From the IMG/VR virus record IMGVR_UViG_3300047554_000303, positions 1 through 64,000 of that record: a stretch of 64,000 nucleotides of DNA, one strand, 5' to 3'. Below, in pieces: positions 1-8,513 of this stretch (positions are counted from its first letter, which is position 1; every line of letters begins with the position of its first letter). Under the pieces are notes generated by a model that did not search any database, had not been told where the DNA came from, and worked only from the letters and a program-made list of their open reading frames with translations. The DNA is from a virus. Both the position numbers and the translations under genes were made by a program.

Positions 1-1181
1 CCCGTAGACGAGTTAAGGGAGATACCTGCAGGCAGAGACCCTGCGCTAATGGTGTAGGTAGGGCTGTTAGTAGCGCTTACTGCGTCTGAGTACCCTCTTC
101 CCTGCAAGAAACTGCCGAGAGTTTGGTCTACCCAAACAGGAGGTGACCCTGTGTTTCCGCTGTACGAGACCGTTACTGCGCCATCGCCATTAGCCGCTCT
201 AATAGTGAATGAGTAGCCTTGCGGAGTAGTGGGGGTGCCTGTAATAGCTCCTGAAGATGAGTTCAAAGAGATACCCGCAGGCAAAGAGCCAGAGCTGATT
301 GAGTAGGTAGGGCTGTTTGTAGCCGAAACCGAGTCAGAGTAAGGAGTACCCACAGTAAAAGTGTTTGAAATTACGTTATCAATCCACACTGGAGGATTGA
401 AAGAGTAGATAGTAATAAATACTGTACTGCCTGATGAGACGCTAGTACCACCTGTAGGACTCTGCGATGCAACCGTGCCGTTATTTCCAGAGTTAGCTCC
501 AGAAGAGGTATAGCTAACGGACGCAACTAACCCTGCATTTTGAATGCTAGTTACCGCAGTAGACTGTGATTGACCCACAACGTTTGGAACAGTCGCTGGC
601 GGTGGAGGAGGGTCACTAATACTAATGCTAAATGACGCATCTGTAGACTGGTTAAAGTCGTCAGTTGCTCGTGCACTAAAGCCATACGTACCTGAGCTGG
701 TAGGAGTACCAGACAGAGTAAACCCAGTAGTTCCGTTGTAACTAAGGCTAAGCCCAGGGATACTTGGCGCTGTCAGGAAGCCCCAAGAACCACCGCTTGG
801 GAAAGTTGCGGTCGCACTACCTGAGTACCCGCTACCAACCTGACCAGAAGGAAAATTAGACGACCAGCTAGGAGGAGCAGGAGGAGGAGCAGCGTTTGTG
901 CTGGCCGTAATAGTACGGGTACCTAAAAGCTCGTAGTTACTAGCACGACGAATGGACATCACAAACGTGTAGCCAGTGCTAGGAGATAGTCCAGAGCTGA
1001 TTACAGTCCCGTTATCGTAGCCGCCATTTGCAGCAATGACCGTGCTACCCAAAATAGTAGCCCCAGTGCTTTCGTTCGCAATACTTACACGGACGTTGAA
1101 CGTTCCTGTGTTTTCAGCGTACCAATCGACATAAATAAAGTCGGTGCCTGTATAGGCTTGAGAAATAGAGTAGGTACTCAT
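1..1181 (-). CDS. Tail fibre/adhesin with PASTA and Ig-like (He_PIG-type) repeats, 3' end cut by window
   Basis: About 393 codons are visible and the frame stays open to the window edge. The N-terminal ~100 residues form a beta-rich unit, followed by a Pro-rich linker. Around residues 195-260 is a PASTA-type domain (VPNVVGQSQS, then an NAGL and an SGSTV motif). After it come at least two copies of a putative Ig-like repeat with the signature SLPAGISLNSS...TGTP, characteristic of He_PIG/cadherin-like bacterial surface domains. PASTA domains bind peptidoglycan/muropeptides and Ig-like repeats are common on phage appendages, so a cell-wall-binding fibre is the natural reading. It is the last visible gene of the fibre array and overlaps no neighbour; its start follows an AGGTAGGGG ribosome-binding region. 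Confidence 0.75.
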   Translation of the reverse strand, partial: MSTYSISQAYTGTDFIYVDWYAENTGTFNVRVSIANESTGATILGSTVIAANGGYDNGTVISSGLSPSTGYTFVMSIRRASNYELLGTRTITASTNAAPPPAPPSWSSNFPSGQVGSGYSGSATATFPSGGSWGFLTAPSIPGLSLSYNGTTGFTLSGTPTSSGTYGFSARATDDFNQSTDASFSISISDPPPPPATVPNVVGQSQSTAVTSIQNAGLVASVSYTSSGANSGNNGTVASQSPTGGTSVSSGSTVFITIYSFNPPVWIDNVISNTFTVGTPYSDSVSATNSPTYSISSGSLPAGISLNSSSGAITGTPTTPQGYSFTIRAANGDGAVTVSYSGNTGSPPVWVDQTLGSFLQGRGYSDAVSATNSPTYTISAGSLPAGISLNSST

Positions 1182-1189
1182 GCCCCTAC

Positions 1190-1459
1190 CTAAATCTTAA
1201 TCCAGAGGTCTCCCGACACCATACCTGAAGCAGGCGCTGAGGACTGCACATAGAGCTTGCGGTTATCAAACTTAGTCGCGTTCTCTGCAGTGCCAGCACC
1301 CACGTAAGAGAGGCTGTTCCAAGCGGTGCTTCCGTTTCCAAGCTTTAGCTTAAGGGTGTCAGTCTCTAACCCAAGCTCACCAGCTGCAAGGGTAGGGTTA
1401 GCTGAGGTCCAGTTAGCCGCAGTGTCTCTGCGGACCTGAATGTTTGCCAATCTAGGCAT
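1190..1459 (-). CDS. Small fibre-tip protein with Mtd_N-like domain
   Basis: 89 residues. Residues 1-55 (MPRLANIQVRRDT, then PTLAAGELGLETDT and KLGNGSTAWNSL) match the N-terminal domain of the Bordetella phage major tropism determinant (Mtd_N), a small beta module that begins many phage fibres. The C-terminus (SAPASGMVSGDLWIKI) is a short form of the SxTAPxxPxxGDxW module found in other fibre genes of this locus. The start follows GGAGG at ideal spacing. A paralogue lies at 11801-12103. No retroelement that would diversify it is visible. Confidence 0.75.
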   Translation of the reverse strand: MPRLANIQVRRDTAANWTSANPTLAAGELGLETDTLKLKLGNGSTAWNSLSYVGAGTAENATKFDNRKLYVQSSAPASGMVSGDLWIKI

Positions 1460-1506
1460 GGATACCTCCGAAAAGTCTTAGTACTAGTTTGCCTTATTTA
1501 TTAGGT

Positions 1507-2340
1507 TTAGACAGGGTAACGAACAATGACTATTCCAGAGCCACCTTGACCTGCTCCCTGGCCACCACCGCCACCGCCACCAGTGTTTGCCATACCCAGC
1601 GGCGCTCCTTGGTCATTACCACCGCCACCTAGTCCACCAGGACCAGTGTTGATTCCTCCTTGGCCAGCGCCACCTCCACCACCAGCAAACCAATAAGTTC
1701 CTGAAACATTGTGCCCGTAGCCAGTTGCCGCTCCCCAAGCAGAATAAGAAGAACTACCGTTTCCACCAGCTCCACCAGTCCACCCGTTATTATTTCCAGC
1801 GCCACCACCAGCTTGAGAAAAACCTCCACCACCACCGCCAGAGTAGCCTCCGCCAGTGTAGCCACCACCGCTGTTACCCTGACCAGAAGTTCCGCCACCA
1901 GCTCCAGTAGAGTAACCAGCACCTCCACCAGAACCACCAGACTGGCCACCGCCACCGAATAGGGTTCCACCACCACCACCTGCCACAGCAGCTGTTAGTG
2001 ATGCAAACTGAGAGTTGTTACCGTTACCACCAGCAGCACCTCCAGAACCGCTCGGGCTTGTGCTTCCTCCAGCGCCTACAGTCACGCTGTACGCAGCTGC
2101 TGTCAAGCTTTGGTTGGATAGGTACACCAAACCACCAGCTCCACCACCACCGCCATAGGTACGGCCAGAAGCACCACCACCAGCGACAGTGAGGATTTCA
2201 ACAGTTGTTGGGGCAAAAACAGTGAAAGTTCCAGAGCTAGCAAACGCGTGGTATCGGTATCCGCCACTAACGGCTATTGTTCCGCCCGTAGGCAGGGCTG
2301 GAGCACCAGCAGCTCCTACCATTCCTAGTGTAAAAGGCAT
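1507..2340 (-). CDS. Glycine-rich fibre/adhesin protein 1
   Basis: 277 residues. A short N-terminus leads into GYRYHAFASSGTFTVF and LTVAGGGASG, followed by a long body of glycine runs broken by single Ser, Tyr, Asn or Ala residues, and a closing cap GGSGIVIVRYPV. The layout is that of phage glycine-rich appendage domains; GGG-run packing resembles the polyglycine-II helices of the T-even S16 gp38 adhesin (inference by analogy). It is coupled to the upstream gene by a TAATG overlap. It is one of five paralogues in the array. Codon use is GGW/GGT-rich, so the plus strand reads as CCACCA repeats and generates long false frames. Confidence 0.75.
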   Translation of the reverse strand: MPFTLGMVGAAGAPALPTGGTIAVSGGYRYHAFASSGTFTVFAPTTVEILTVAGGGASGRTYGGGGGAGGLVYLSNQSLTAAAYSVTVGAGGSTSPSGSGGAAGGNGNNSQFASLTAAVAGGGGGTLFGGGGQSGGSGGGAGYSTGAGGGTSGQGNSGGGYTGGGYSGGGGGGFSQAGGGAGNNNGWTGGAGGNGSSSYSAWGAATGYGHNVSGTYWFAGGGGGAGQGGINTGPGGLGGGGNDQGAPLGMANTGGGGGGGQGAGQGGSGIVIVRYPV

Positions 2341-3026
2341 TATGCCGCCAAGTCTCCGACCAGCACGTAGCTGTTAGTTGCTACACACTTTACGGTTGCA
2401 GGAGAGTACTGGGCAGAAGTCTTACGGTTGTTGTTTTTGCTGTTTAAGGTAATCCCAGACCCTGGAGTAAACGTTATCTGAGCAGCATTTGTCTGAATAA
2501 AATCGACTTGCTCCCCAACAGCTAGCCCTTGAATCGTCACGGTTACTGCACCAGAGTTGGTGTAAAGCTTTCCCTTATCGGAGGACTGAAGAGTGTAGTT
2601 AGTTGAAAGAGAGGAAACGGTTTGAGCGGTGTTAAACCCGCCATCAGTGCCGTTAGTGCCGTTAGCTCCATCCGCACCTGCTGGTCCTTGAGGCCCTGAA
2701 GCAGTGCCAAACTCAACCCAGTAAGAGTCGTAGTAAATAAAGAACTTGCCAGTTCCAGAATCGAACCAGCCGTCTCCTGTAGTAGGGGAGCTAGGGGCTG
2801 TTTCTGACACGGAGTACTTACCTGAAGCACCATCTTCTCCCTGCAGAGAAGCTACCCACTCAGATTCAGTGCCTACAAAGCCGTTTTCAACAGCGATGTC
2901 ATAAGCAGACTTAGAGGCTGTTCTAGGGTTTAACACCCATACAGAGCCATTGTACGTCCAAGTCTTACCACTAGCACTGAAACTGGTGCCAGTACTTGGA
3001 CTATTAGGAAAGTCAATTGCTGTCAT
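2340..3026 (-). CDS. Modular fibre protein with collagen-like segment
   Basis: 228 residues. Modules in order: an N-terminal AIDFPNSPSTGTSF...WTYNGSVW unit (also in 4345-4503 and 5719-6048); a KSAYDIAVENGFVGTESEWVASL motif; a SETAPSSPTTGDGWF...YYDSYW unit (also in 12103-13179); a short collagen-like Gly-X-Y stretch (GPQGPAGADGANG); and a C-terminal beta domain ending in LVGDLAA. Collagen-like linkers are usual in trimeric phage fibres. It overlaps the next upstream gene by ATGA and the downstream glycine-rich gene by TAATG, so the trio is probably translated as a unit. Confidence 0.75.
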   Translation of the reverse strand: MTAIDFPNSPSTGTSFSASGKTWTYNGSVWVLNPRTASKSAYDIAVENGFVGTESEWVASLQGEDGASGKYSVSETAPSSPTTGDGWFDSGTGKFFIYYDSYWVEFGTASGPQGPAGADGANGTNGTDGGFNTAQTVSSLSTNYTLQSSDKGKLYTNSGAVTVTIQGLAVGEQVDFIQTNAAQITFTPGSGITLNSKNNNRKTSAQYSPATVKCVATNSYVLVGDLAA

Positions 3027-3982
3027 GCTGCATACCTTATGATTACGATACCTGAACCGCCAGCTCCAGACGGCTTAACCGAGCCTACTGGGGTAGAGCC
3101 AGCTGCTCCACCACCGCCACCACCAGTGTTGGTGCCTCCATTAGTTGGGGCAGAGTTGCTAGACGCATTAGCTCCAGTTCCACCACCGCCTAAACCACCA
3201 GCGCCACCTGCGCCACCAGCATTTCTAGGGTCTCCTGAAGCACCACCACCACCTGCGTAGTAGGTGCTCGTACCTGAGATAGAGCTTGCTAGACCTATAC
3301 CACCAGCACGAGCTGGGGTAATTCCATTAGAGCTGTTTCCATTACCACCAGGAGCGCCTGCACCACCACCGCCACCGTCACCAGGAGCGGTAGTAGCACC
3401 ACCGTTGTTACCCTGGCCAGCAGTCCCTGTACCTGAACCTCCTGAGTAGCCTCCACCACCACCACCAGAACCACCGTTCTGAGCTTGGCGACTAATGCTG
3501 GACTCGGAAGATGCGCTTCCTCCGCCAATAGCGGTCAGTGAAAACGCCGACGAATTGCTTCCATTATGGTTCGCTGGGTTATGACCTGATGCGCCAGAGG
3601 CATAAGAGGAGCCGCCAGCCCCAACAACTACCGACCACGTAGACGCTGCTACTGAGGAAAGGGTCCCTGTTAGAAGTCCTCCAGCTCCACCACCACCAGA
3701 GCCGTCGGTGCCACCAGCAGCACCACCACCACCACCGCCAGCAACAATTAAATACTGAACATCTGAAAGCGTCTGGGTAGGAACGAAATTGCCAGAAGTA
3801 GTAAAGGTGTGAACGTAAAACCCGTTAGTAAAAGTAATTGTCCCACCAGAAGCTTTAGGAGGAGGCACAATCCACCTACTACCTCTTACTGCTACGTAAT
3901 GCTCTTTCAGCGACCACATGCCGTTAGCAGATGAGTTAGAAGGCAAATTGTCAGGCCCAATAACTCCGCCGTTTATTGGCAT
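3023..3982 (-). CDS. Glycine-rich fibre/adhesin protein 2
   Basis: 319 residues. The N-terminus (MPINGGVIGPDNLPS...GMWSL) is a typical phage-fibre leader. It is followed by GFYVHTFTTSGNFVPTQTL and LIVAGGGGGGA, a ~200-residue glycine-run body, and the cap GGSGIVIIRYAA shared with the other four glycine-rich genes. Conserved cap and leader around a fast-varying middle suggest a common fold with variable surface loops. ATGA and TAATG overlaps join it to both neighbours. Confidence 0.75.
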   Translation of the reverse strand: MPINGGVIGPDNLPSNSSANGMWSLKEHYVAVRGSRWIVPPPKASGGTITFTNGFYVHTFTTSGNFVPTQTLSDVQYLIVAGGGGGGAAGGTDGSGGGGAGGLLTGTLSSVAASTWSVVVGAGGSSYASGASGHNPANHNGSNSSAFSLTAIGGGSASSESSISRQAQNGGSGGGGGGYSGGSGTGTAGQGNNGGATTAPGDGGGGGAGAPGGNGNSSNGITPARAGGIGLASSISGTSTYYAGGGGASGDPRNAGGAGGAGGLGGGGTGANASSNSAPTNGGTNTGGGGGGAAGSTPVGSVKPSGAGGSGIVIIRYAA

Positions 3983-4344
3983 TACGAAATCTCCTCGTAA
4001 GAAATTATCATAGAAAGCCTAGAGTTAGCCGAGGCCGATGCTCTGAGCCTCCAGTTTTCTGGGAGATACAACGAAGTACCTTTATCAATAATAGTTAGGG
4101 TCGATTTAGCTGGAACAGAGATGTCTTTAGCAAAAGCAATGTCGCTGCCACCAACCATGCCAATTTTAACGGTTACATCAGCAGCAACTGTACCGTCTAT
4201 GTTAGCTACAAGGATGCTGTTTACCTTAAGAATAGAGCCGCTTGACGCGTCGTTTTCTAGAACGTTAGTCTCAGTAGTTGTAGGAAGAGCGGTAACTACA
4301 CCGCCATAGATGCTAGTTACGTTTACGATATTTGGGTTAGCCAT
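3982..4344 (-). CDS. Small beta-sandwich virion protein (family with 5414-5719 and 11473-11799)
   Basis: 120 residues, rich in Thr, Ser, Val and Ile and predicted all-beta. It carries LPTTTETNVLENDASSG and a VPAKSTLTIIDKGTSLYLPE segment. The same pattern (threonine run, VxxIxVxNxSG, then SxxTIxxxxxL) is seen in the proteins at 5414-5719 and 11473-11799, so the three appear to be paralogues. Probably a fibre or collar component; exact role unknown. TAATG overlap with the downstream gene. Confidence 0.6.
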   Translation of the reverse strand: MANPNIVNVTSIYGGVVTALPTTTETNVLENDASSGSILKVNSILVANIDGTVAADVTVKIGMVGGSDIAFAKDISVPAKSTLTIIDKGTSLYLPENWRLRASASANSRLSMIISYEEIS

Positions 4345-4503
4345 TTATCCTCCAAAGACAATAGCCATGGCAATGGCTTTTCCAGTAGTAAAGGGAGCTG
4401 TGACTACAACTTCCCAACGGTTGTTGTTGTACTGCCAAGTGGTTCCGTTAGCAGTAAATGTTTGCCCATTAGTGGGGCTATTAGGGAAATCAAGTGCTGC
4501 CAT
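4345..4503 (-). CDS. 52-residue fibre leader-type protein (IDFPxSP module)
   Basis: Encodes 52 residues: MAALDFPNSPTNGQTF, then WQYNNNRW and a short tail ending VFGG. This is the free-standing form of the N-terminal module of the fibre proteins at 2340-3026 and 5719-6048. It starts inside a TAATG overlap with the upstream glycine-rich gene and its stop abuts the next start, so it fits the operon exactly. It may be an assembly or attachment leader, or the remnant of a longer fibre gene. Confidence 0.7.
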   Translation of the reverse strand: MAALDFPNSPTNGQTFTANGTTWQYNNNRWEVVVTAPFTTGKAIAMAIVFGG

Positions 4504-5414
4504 TATGCCGCGTACCTCACAATCACAATTCCAGAGCCACCAGCTTGTCCTGGGTCGCTGTAGCCACCACTGGCAGCTCCGCCGCCACCGCCAGTGTTTG
4601 CGGTACCCGCAGAGGACCCGTTACCGCTATAAGTTGCCTGACCACCAGTGTGGGCCCTACCGCCTGTACCGCCACCACCAGCACCTCCTGCAGCTGTAGC
4701 AGTGTCCCCACCACCAGCTCCACCAGCACCGCCGCCAGCGTAGAATGTGGCGGTTCCAGAAATAGAAGAAGAGATACCAGTTCCACCAGTGCGGTTGCTA
4801 CCAGCAGAGGCCCCACCTCCACCTCCGCCACCGTTTCTAGTGCCAGCTACTTTGGCAGAACCAGCGTTACCTTGACCAGAGGTACCCGAAGCACCTGCTG
4901 CTCCCGAGTCTCCACCAGCACCACCGCCAGAACCTCCAGAAAGTGGTCCGTTGGACTCTTCTCCACCTCCACCACCGCCACCAACAGAGGTTACACTGTG
5001 GAACGTAGAGCTGCTTCCACTGCTGCCTGATGCCGCGCTGGAGTTAAAGTAAGCAACTCCACCGCCGCCACCGCCAGCACCAATAGTAACCGTGTAACTC
5101 CCTGGTCCTAAGCTCACTGCGCCGCTAACTACTCCGCCAGCGCCACCACCGCCGCCGCCTCCGCCGCCACCGTTGGATGCCTCACTACCGCCACCGCCAC
5201 CGCCGCCAGACACAACGAGGTATTCTACGTTTGTAGTTCCAGAAGTAATCTGAAAAGTACCAGAAGAGGTAAACGTGTGGACTTTGTAGCCAGTGATGTT
5301 AGATACTGCTCCACCTGTGGCAACAATTGAGGAGATGTTATTTGCTCTAAAACTTTTCCTCAAAGTCCGAGCAGTGGTGAATGACCCCGCTTCAGAAAAC
5401 CTGTAGACGCCCAC
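4503..5414 (-). CDS. Glycine-rich fibre/adhesin protein 3
   Basis: 303 residues starting at GTG in a TAGTG overlap with the upstream gene. The leader MGVYRFSEAGSFTTARTL is followed by GYKVHTFTSSGTFQI, LVVSGGGGGGG, a glycine-run body (the densest of the five, with runs of 10 or more Gly), and the cap GGSGIVIVRYAA. Probable receptor-contact appendage. Confidence 0.73.
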   Translation of the reverse strand: MGVYRFSEAGSFTTARTLRKSFRANNISSIVATGGAVSNITGYKVHTFTSSGTFQITSGTTNVEYLVVSGGGGGGGSEASNGGGGGGGGGGAGGVVSGAVSLGPGSYTVTIGAGGGGGGVAYFNSSAASGSSGSSSTFHSVTSVGGGGGGGEESNGPLSGGSGGGAGGDSGAAGASGTSGQGNAGSAKVAGTRNGGGGGGGASAGSNRTGGTGISSSISGTATFYAGGGAGGAGGGDTATAAGGAGGGGTGGRAHTGGQATYSGNGSSAGTANTGGGGGAASGGYSDPGQAGGSGIVIVRYAA

Positions 5415-5719
5415 TACGCAATCTCCACTCCGCTAATGTGGAAGTTAATACTGGTGGCAGATGCTCCACCTTTAATGGTCTGTGCTGCAGTCAACACTTG
5501 CTTGATGTCTAACACGGTAGAGTCGTTTGCGCCTACAACAGTGGTGACCGCAAATGCGACGTCTGCCAAAGATAAAGTAAATGTACCCGAGCTTCCAGAA
5601 GTGTTAGTTACAACGATGTTTGTGACTACAGCAGTAGTGCTGGAGGGAACCGTGTACAACGTAGTAGAAGTAGTCGTTGTGGCTGCTCCACGAAACAGAG
5701 CTTTAGCAGTAGTAGGCAT
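5414..5719 (-). CDS. Small beta-sandwich virion protein
   Basis: 101 residues: KALFRGAATTTTSTTLYTVP, then VVTNIVVTNTSGSSGTF and a C-terminal SGVEIA. Domain pattern as in 11473-11799 (IYTVGASTETVISTIFVCN) and 3982-4344. Predicted single beta domain without signal or membrane segment. Coupled by TAATG and TAGTG overlaps to its neighbours. Fibre accessory or tip protein is inferred from context only. Confidence 0.6.
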   Translation of the reverse strand: MPTTAKALFRGAATTTTSTTLYTVPSSTTAVVTNIVVTNTSGSSGTFTLSLADVAFAVTTVVGANDSTVLDIKQVLTAAQTIKGGASATSINFHISGVEIA

Positions 5720-6048
5720 TAAATGGCTCCCATCAGAACTTCGACCTCAATATCTTGAGCAAAACTTAAGTTAATACCTACAGTCTGCGTTCCAGAGTTG
5801 TAAGTTATCGGGGATGTGGCGGACACTACGCCTGCAGGCCCTGTAGCGCCGTTAGCCCCATCAGCTCCTACGAGAGACGTAAGCCACTGAGACTCAGTGC
5901 CGACAAATCCGTTATCAACAGCAATAGCGTAAGCAGACTTGCCTGCGTTTATTTTGCGCCAAACAGTGCCGTTCCACTCCCACAAGAAGCCGCCAAGAGT
6001 CTCCTGCTGATTCAGCGTAGGAGAAGAAGGAAAGTCAATAGCAGCCAT
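5719..6048 (-). CDS. Modular fibre protein, IDFPxSP plus KSAY/GFVGTES modules
   Basis: 109 residues. It opens with AIDFPSSPTLNQQE...WEWNGTVW and continues with KSAYAIAVDNGFVGTESQWL, as in 2340-3026, then a collagen-like GADGANGATGPAG and a beta tail. There is no Shine-Dalgarno sequence; instead a TAAAAT box lies exactly 6 nt before ATG, so the gene may be leaderless and start a sub-operon of the fibre array. Confidence 0.68.
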   Translation of the reverse strand: MAAIDFPSSPTLNQQETLGGFLWEWNGTVWRKINAGKSAYAIAVDNGFVGTESQWLTSLVGADGANGATGPAGVVSATSPITYNSGTQTVGINLSFAQDIEVEVLMGAI

Positions 6049-6060
6049 AGGCTTATTTTA
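6049..6060 (-). promoter_or_regulatory. Candidate leaderless -10 box (TAAAAT, 6 nt, ATG)
   Basis: On the minus strand TAAAAT at 6060-6055 is followed by six bases and the ATG at 6048. Five of six bases match TATAAT and no ribosome-binding site exists. No good -35 element is visible. Confidence 0.45.
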
Positions 6061-6084
6061 CTTTCTAATAGAAGTAGTTACAGG

Positions 6085-7389
6085 CTAAGCAGGAGTTAGG
6101 TAACGGATGATGACGACACCAGAGCCACCAGCTCCACCGTTTCCTTGCGGGATGTTAGCGCCACCGCCACCGCCACCACCAGTGTTGGCAGTCCCAGCAG
6201 CACCAGCAGCACCGTTAGTATTTCCTCCAGAACCCCCTCCGCCAGTGCCCCCAGCACCACCACTCCTTGGAGAGCTAAAGTCCATAGCAGCACCGCCGCC
6301 ACCACCACCAGCATAGAAGGTTGCGTTTAACCATTGAAGACCAGCGCCACCAGCTCCGCCAACTCCATTATTAGCACCACCATTACCTCCCACTGCCCCT
6401 GCGCCACCACCACCACCAGAACCTCCAGTACCCGCTCCTGATGCTCCTCCGTTGTTTCCCTGCCCTACAGTTCCCGCTCCTCCAGCGAGTGGGCCGCTAC
6501 CACCAGACCCTGCACCTGAACCTGAGCCTCCAGAACGACCAGCACTGCCAACAACTCCAGAGCCACCACCAAGAGCTGTGAGTGTTGAAAAAACGGAGCT
6601 AGTTCCAGGAGTGTCTTGGTTATACCCAGTCTGGGAAGACCCACCTGCACCCACATTAACCAAGTAATTACCTGAAGATAAAGACATAGTTGAGGTAAGG
6701 TAACCACCTGCACCTCCGCCAGAGCCTCGGTCGTATCCTCCAGAGCCACCACCCGCTACTACAAGAACGTCAGCCTGTAGATTACGGTTCGCAACAAAAG
6801 TTCCAGAGGAGTTGAAAGTGTGGTAAGTGTACCCATTAGAAGTACTAACAGTTCCACCAGACGCTGCTTCTACTTGGCCAGAAGCTCCACGCTTAATGCC
6901 ATAAAGAGAGGCTGAAGAGTACTGGACAAAGCTACCTGATGCTGCCACTATACTAAGGCTCGTTATGGGGCTTGAGTTGCTCCAGAGAGCTTCAGTAATC
7001 GCGTTAATACCTGCAGCGTCATTGCGCTCAACCGTTGTTTCGGCGCTAATCCTTTTGTTACCTGAGGACGCGTACCCACAGAACACTACTGAAGAGCTAC
7101 TAAAGGTGTTAGACGTGTTGTTGCCACGAGAAGTTTGGTGGTAAATCACTGCGGGGTTGTTTACTCCGCTACCAGTATTTGAAGACCACCCAAATAAAAA
7201 TCTAGAAGCCATGTTTGCAGAAGAGTTATTGGGATAAATAAACGCATTTTCCCAGCCCGTGCTAGCTACGTTATCTCTCAGAGAAGTTACTAGCAGTAAG
7301 TCATCGTAAATCTGAGGGATGTTGTTGAAAACAATGTCGGTTGACCCTCCAGACCCGACTTTAATTGTTTGAATGTGATATTTAAGCAT
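6085..7389 (-). CDS. Fibre protein: SLYG beta domain fused to glycine-rich domain (4)
   Basis: 434 residues. Residues 1-170 form a beta domain (HIQTIKVGSGGSTDIVFNNIPQIYDDLLLV...SLYGIKRG) that also occurs alone in four neighbouring genes. Residues ~185-434 are the glycine-rich module (GYTYHTFNSSGTFVANRNL, DVLVVAGGGSGG, glycine body, cap GGSGVVIIRYLTPA). The same fusion is repeated at 9118-10407. The SLYG part probably anchors the adhesin and the glycine-rich part is the distal tip (inference). TAATG coupling to the upstream gene. Confidence 0.73.
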   Translation of the reverse strand: MLKYHIQTIKVGSGGSTDIVFNNIPQIYDDLLLVTSLRDNVASTGWENAFIYPNNSSANMASRFLFGWSSNTGSGVNNPAVIYHQTSRGNNTSNTFSSSSVVFCGYASSGNKRISAETTVERNDAAGINAITEALWSNSSPITSLSIVAASGSFVQYSSASLYGIKRGASGQVEAASGGTVSTSNGYTYHTFNSSGTFVANRNLQADVLVVAGGGSGGYDRGSGGGAGGYLTSTMSLSSGNYLVNVGAGGSSQTGYNQDTPGTSSVFSTLTALGGGSGVVGSAGRSGGSGSGAGSGGSGPLAGGAGTVGQGNNGGASGAGTGGSGGGGGAGAVGGNGGANNGVGGAGGAGLQWLNATFYAGGGGGGAAMDFSSPRSGGAGGTGGGGSGGNTNGAAGAAGTANTGGGGGGGANIPQGNGGAGGSGVVIIRYLTPA

Positions 7390-7895
7390 TACGCAATCAC
7401 CCCATAAAGACTAACGTTTGTCCCTGCAGCAAAGCCCGCTCCGCCACTCGTAATAACTGTTATTGAGGTAATTGCGGCCGTGTTAGCCCATCGCACAGCC
7501 TGAGCTTCAACGCCCGTTCCAGAGACGTTATTTCTTACCAGCATTGTTTTGCGCTTATCCGTTGCAGAATAGTCCATAATGTGCGCAATGGTAGAAAAGT
7601 TTGAAGAAGTAGCTGGGCCAATACCGTAAGCCTGTCCTAGGCTGGCGTAAGCAAGCGAGTTGTTGTTTCCAGCAGCTGCAGCTGACCCACTTCCAGTCAT
7701 ACCAACATAGGCGTAGTTATTACTGGTATCACCGTTAAAACGAAGTGCGTGAACAGGGTAAGAAGTATCTGCTGGCGTACCGTTCAGAACAACGACTAAG
7801 TCTCTAAAGGATGAAGGAATCCCGCTAAAAGTAACTTGCGCAGATACTGACTGCAACGTAATGTTTGCTAGAGCCGTAGTGGATTGAAGAGCCAT
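7389..7895 (-). CDS. Stand-alone SLYG-type beta-domain fibre protein
   Basis: 168 residues from the ATG at 7895, which overlaps the upstream stop as TAATG; a longer in-frame reading to 7997 only adds the antisense-like end of the upstream gene and is rejected. Sequence: MALQSTTALANITLQSVSAQ, then GIPSSFRDLVVVLNG, RFNGDTSNNYAYVG, KTMLVRNN and the end VSLYGVIA. The order FxxIPxxxxDLxxV, RFNGDxxNNY, K(R)xxxxRN and SLYG defines a family of six domains in this locus. Confidence 0.68.
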   Translation of the reverse strand: MALQSTTALANITLQSVSAQVTFSGIPSSFRDLVVVLNGTPADTSYPVHALRFNGDTSNNYAYVGMTGSGSAAAAGNNNSLAYASLGQAYGIGPATSSNFSTIAHIMDYSATDKRKTMLVRNNVSGTGVEAQAVRWANTAAITSITVITSGGAGFAAGTNVSLYGVIA

Positions 7896-8503
7896 TATGC
7901 TGTCACCCCATAAAGAGAAAAGCGAGAACCCGTGACCAATTGAGTGCCGAGCAACGGGGATATAGTGATGCTGGTTACTCCAGCGGTGTTCATCCAAAGA
8001 CCTGACCGCATGTCTACGCTACTCCATACGTCTTTCATACCAGCCAATGACCTGACCACTTTGTTTTTTGTAGTTTCAAACGGGTCAAGAATGTCTACAA
8101 CAATTGCGCCAAATGCAGTTGCAGTTGAACTGGCAACTGGCATAGCCTCTGTTAGGTATATTGACCCAATAGAAGTGCCGCTGTTAGACGCAATAGCTGT
8201 GGTGCTGCTAAAGTTATACCCAATCAAACCGTGCACGGCGTAGTTATTTCCAGTGTCACCATTGAATCTAAGGATTACGGGGTCACTGTCAGCGCCTGTT
8301 CTATTGGTCCTAGCGGTTACGCGCAACTGGAGGTGCTGATAAACCCCCGCGTATTGACCTAAATTAGAAAAAGTTACAGAGGCTGCATCTGAGCCAAGAA
8401 CACTGGTCTCAATAAGGTATTCGCTAGAAGGAACGTTAAACGTGTCTAGGTTGCGGTACTTGACATCGTTGGTAAGGCTAGACTGCGAAGCAGACTTAAT
8501 CAT
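7895..8503 (-). CDS. SLYG-type beta-domain fibre protein
   Basis: 202 residues. A 30-residue N-terminal extension (MIKSASQSSLTNDVKYRNLD) also found in 10898-11464 (SLAQSSLIQP...) precedes the family domain: SVTFSNLGQYAGVYQHLQLRV, RFNGDTGNNYAVHG, ILDPFETTKNKVVRSL and RFSLYGVTA. Strong AAGGAG site before ATG. Fibre or baseplate appendage of unknown receptor. Confidence 0.66.
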   Translation of the reverse strand: MIKSASQSSLTNDVKYRNLDTFNVPSSEYLIETSVLGSDAASVTFSNLGQYAGVYQHLQLRVTARTNRTGADSDPVILRFNGDTGNNYAVHGLIGYNFSSTTAIASNSGTSIGSIYLTEAMPVASSTATAFGAIVVDILDPFETTKNKVVRSLAGMKDVWSSVDMRSGLWMNTAGVTSITISPLLGTQLVTGSRFSLYGVTA

Positions 8504-8513
8504 GTTCTGCTCC

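Noticed and set aside
1629-6667. Long open frames on both strands inside the glycine-rich genes (Pro-rich, Leu/Val-rich or Arg/Ser-rich)
   Set aside because: They are products of GGN-repeat codons read in other frames; they have no start signals and show extreme composition.
7896-7997. N-terminal extension of the 7389-7895 gene
   Set aside because: It lies within the upstream gene's coding sequence; the TAATG start at 7895 fits the operon and the protein family.
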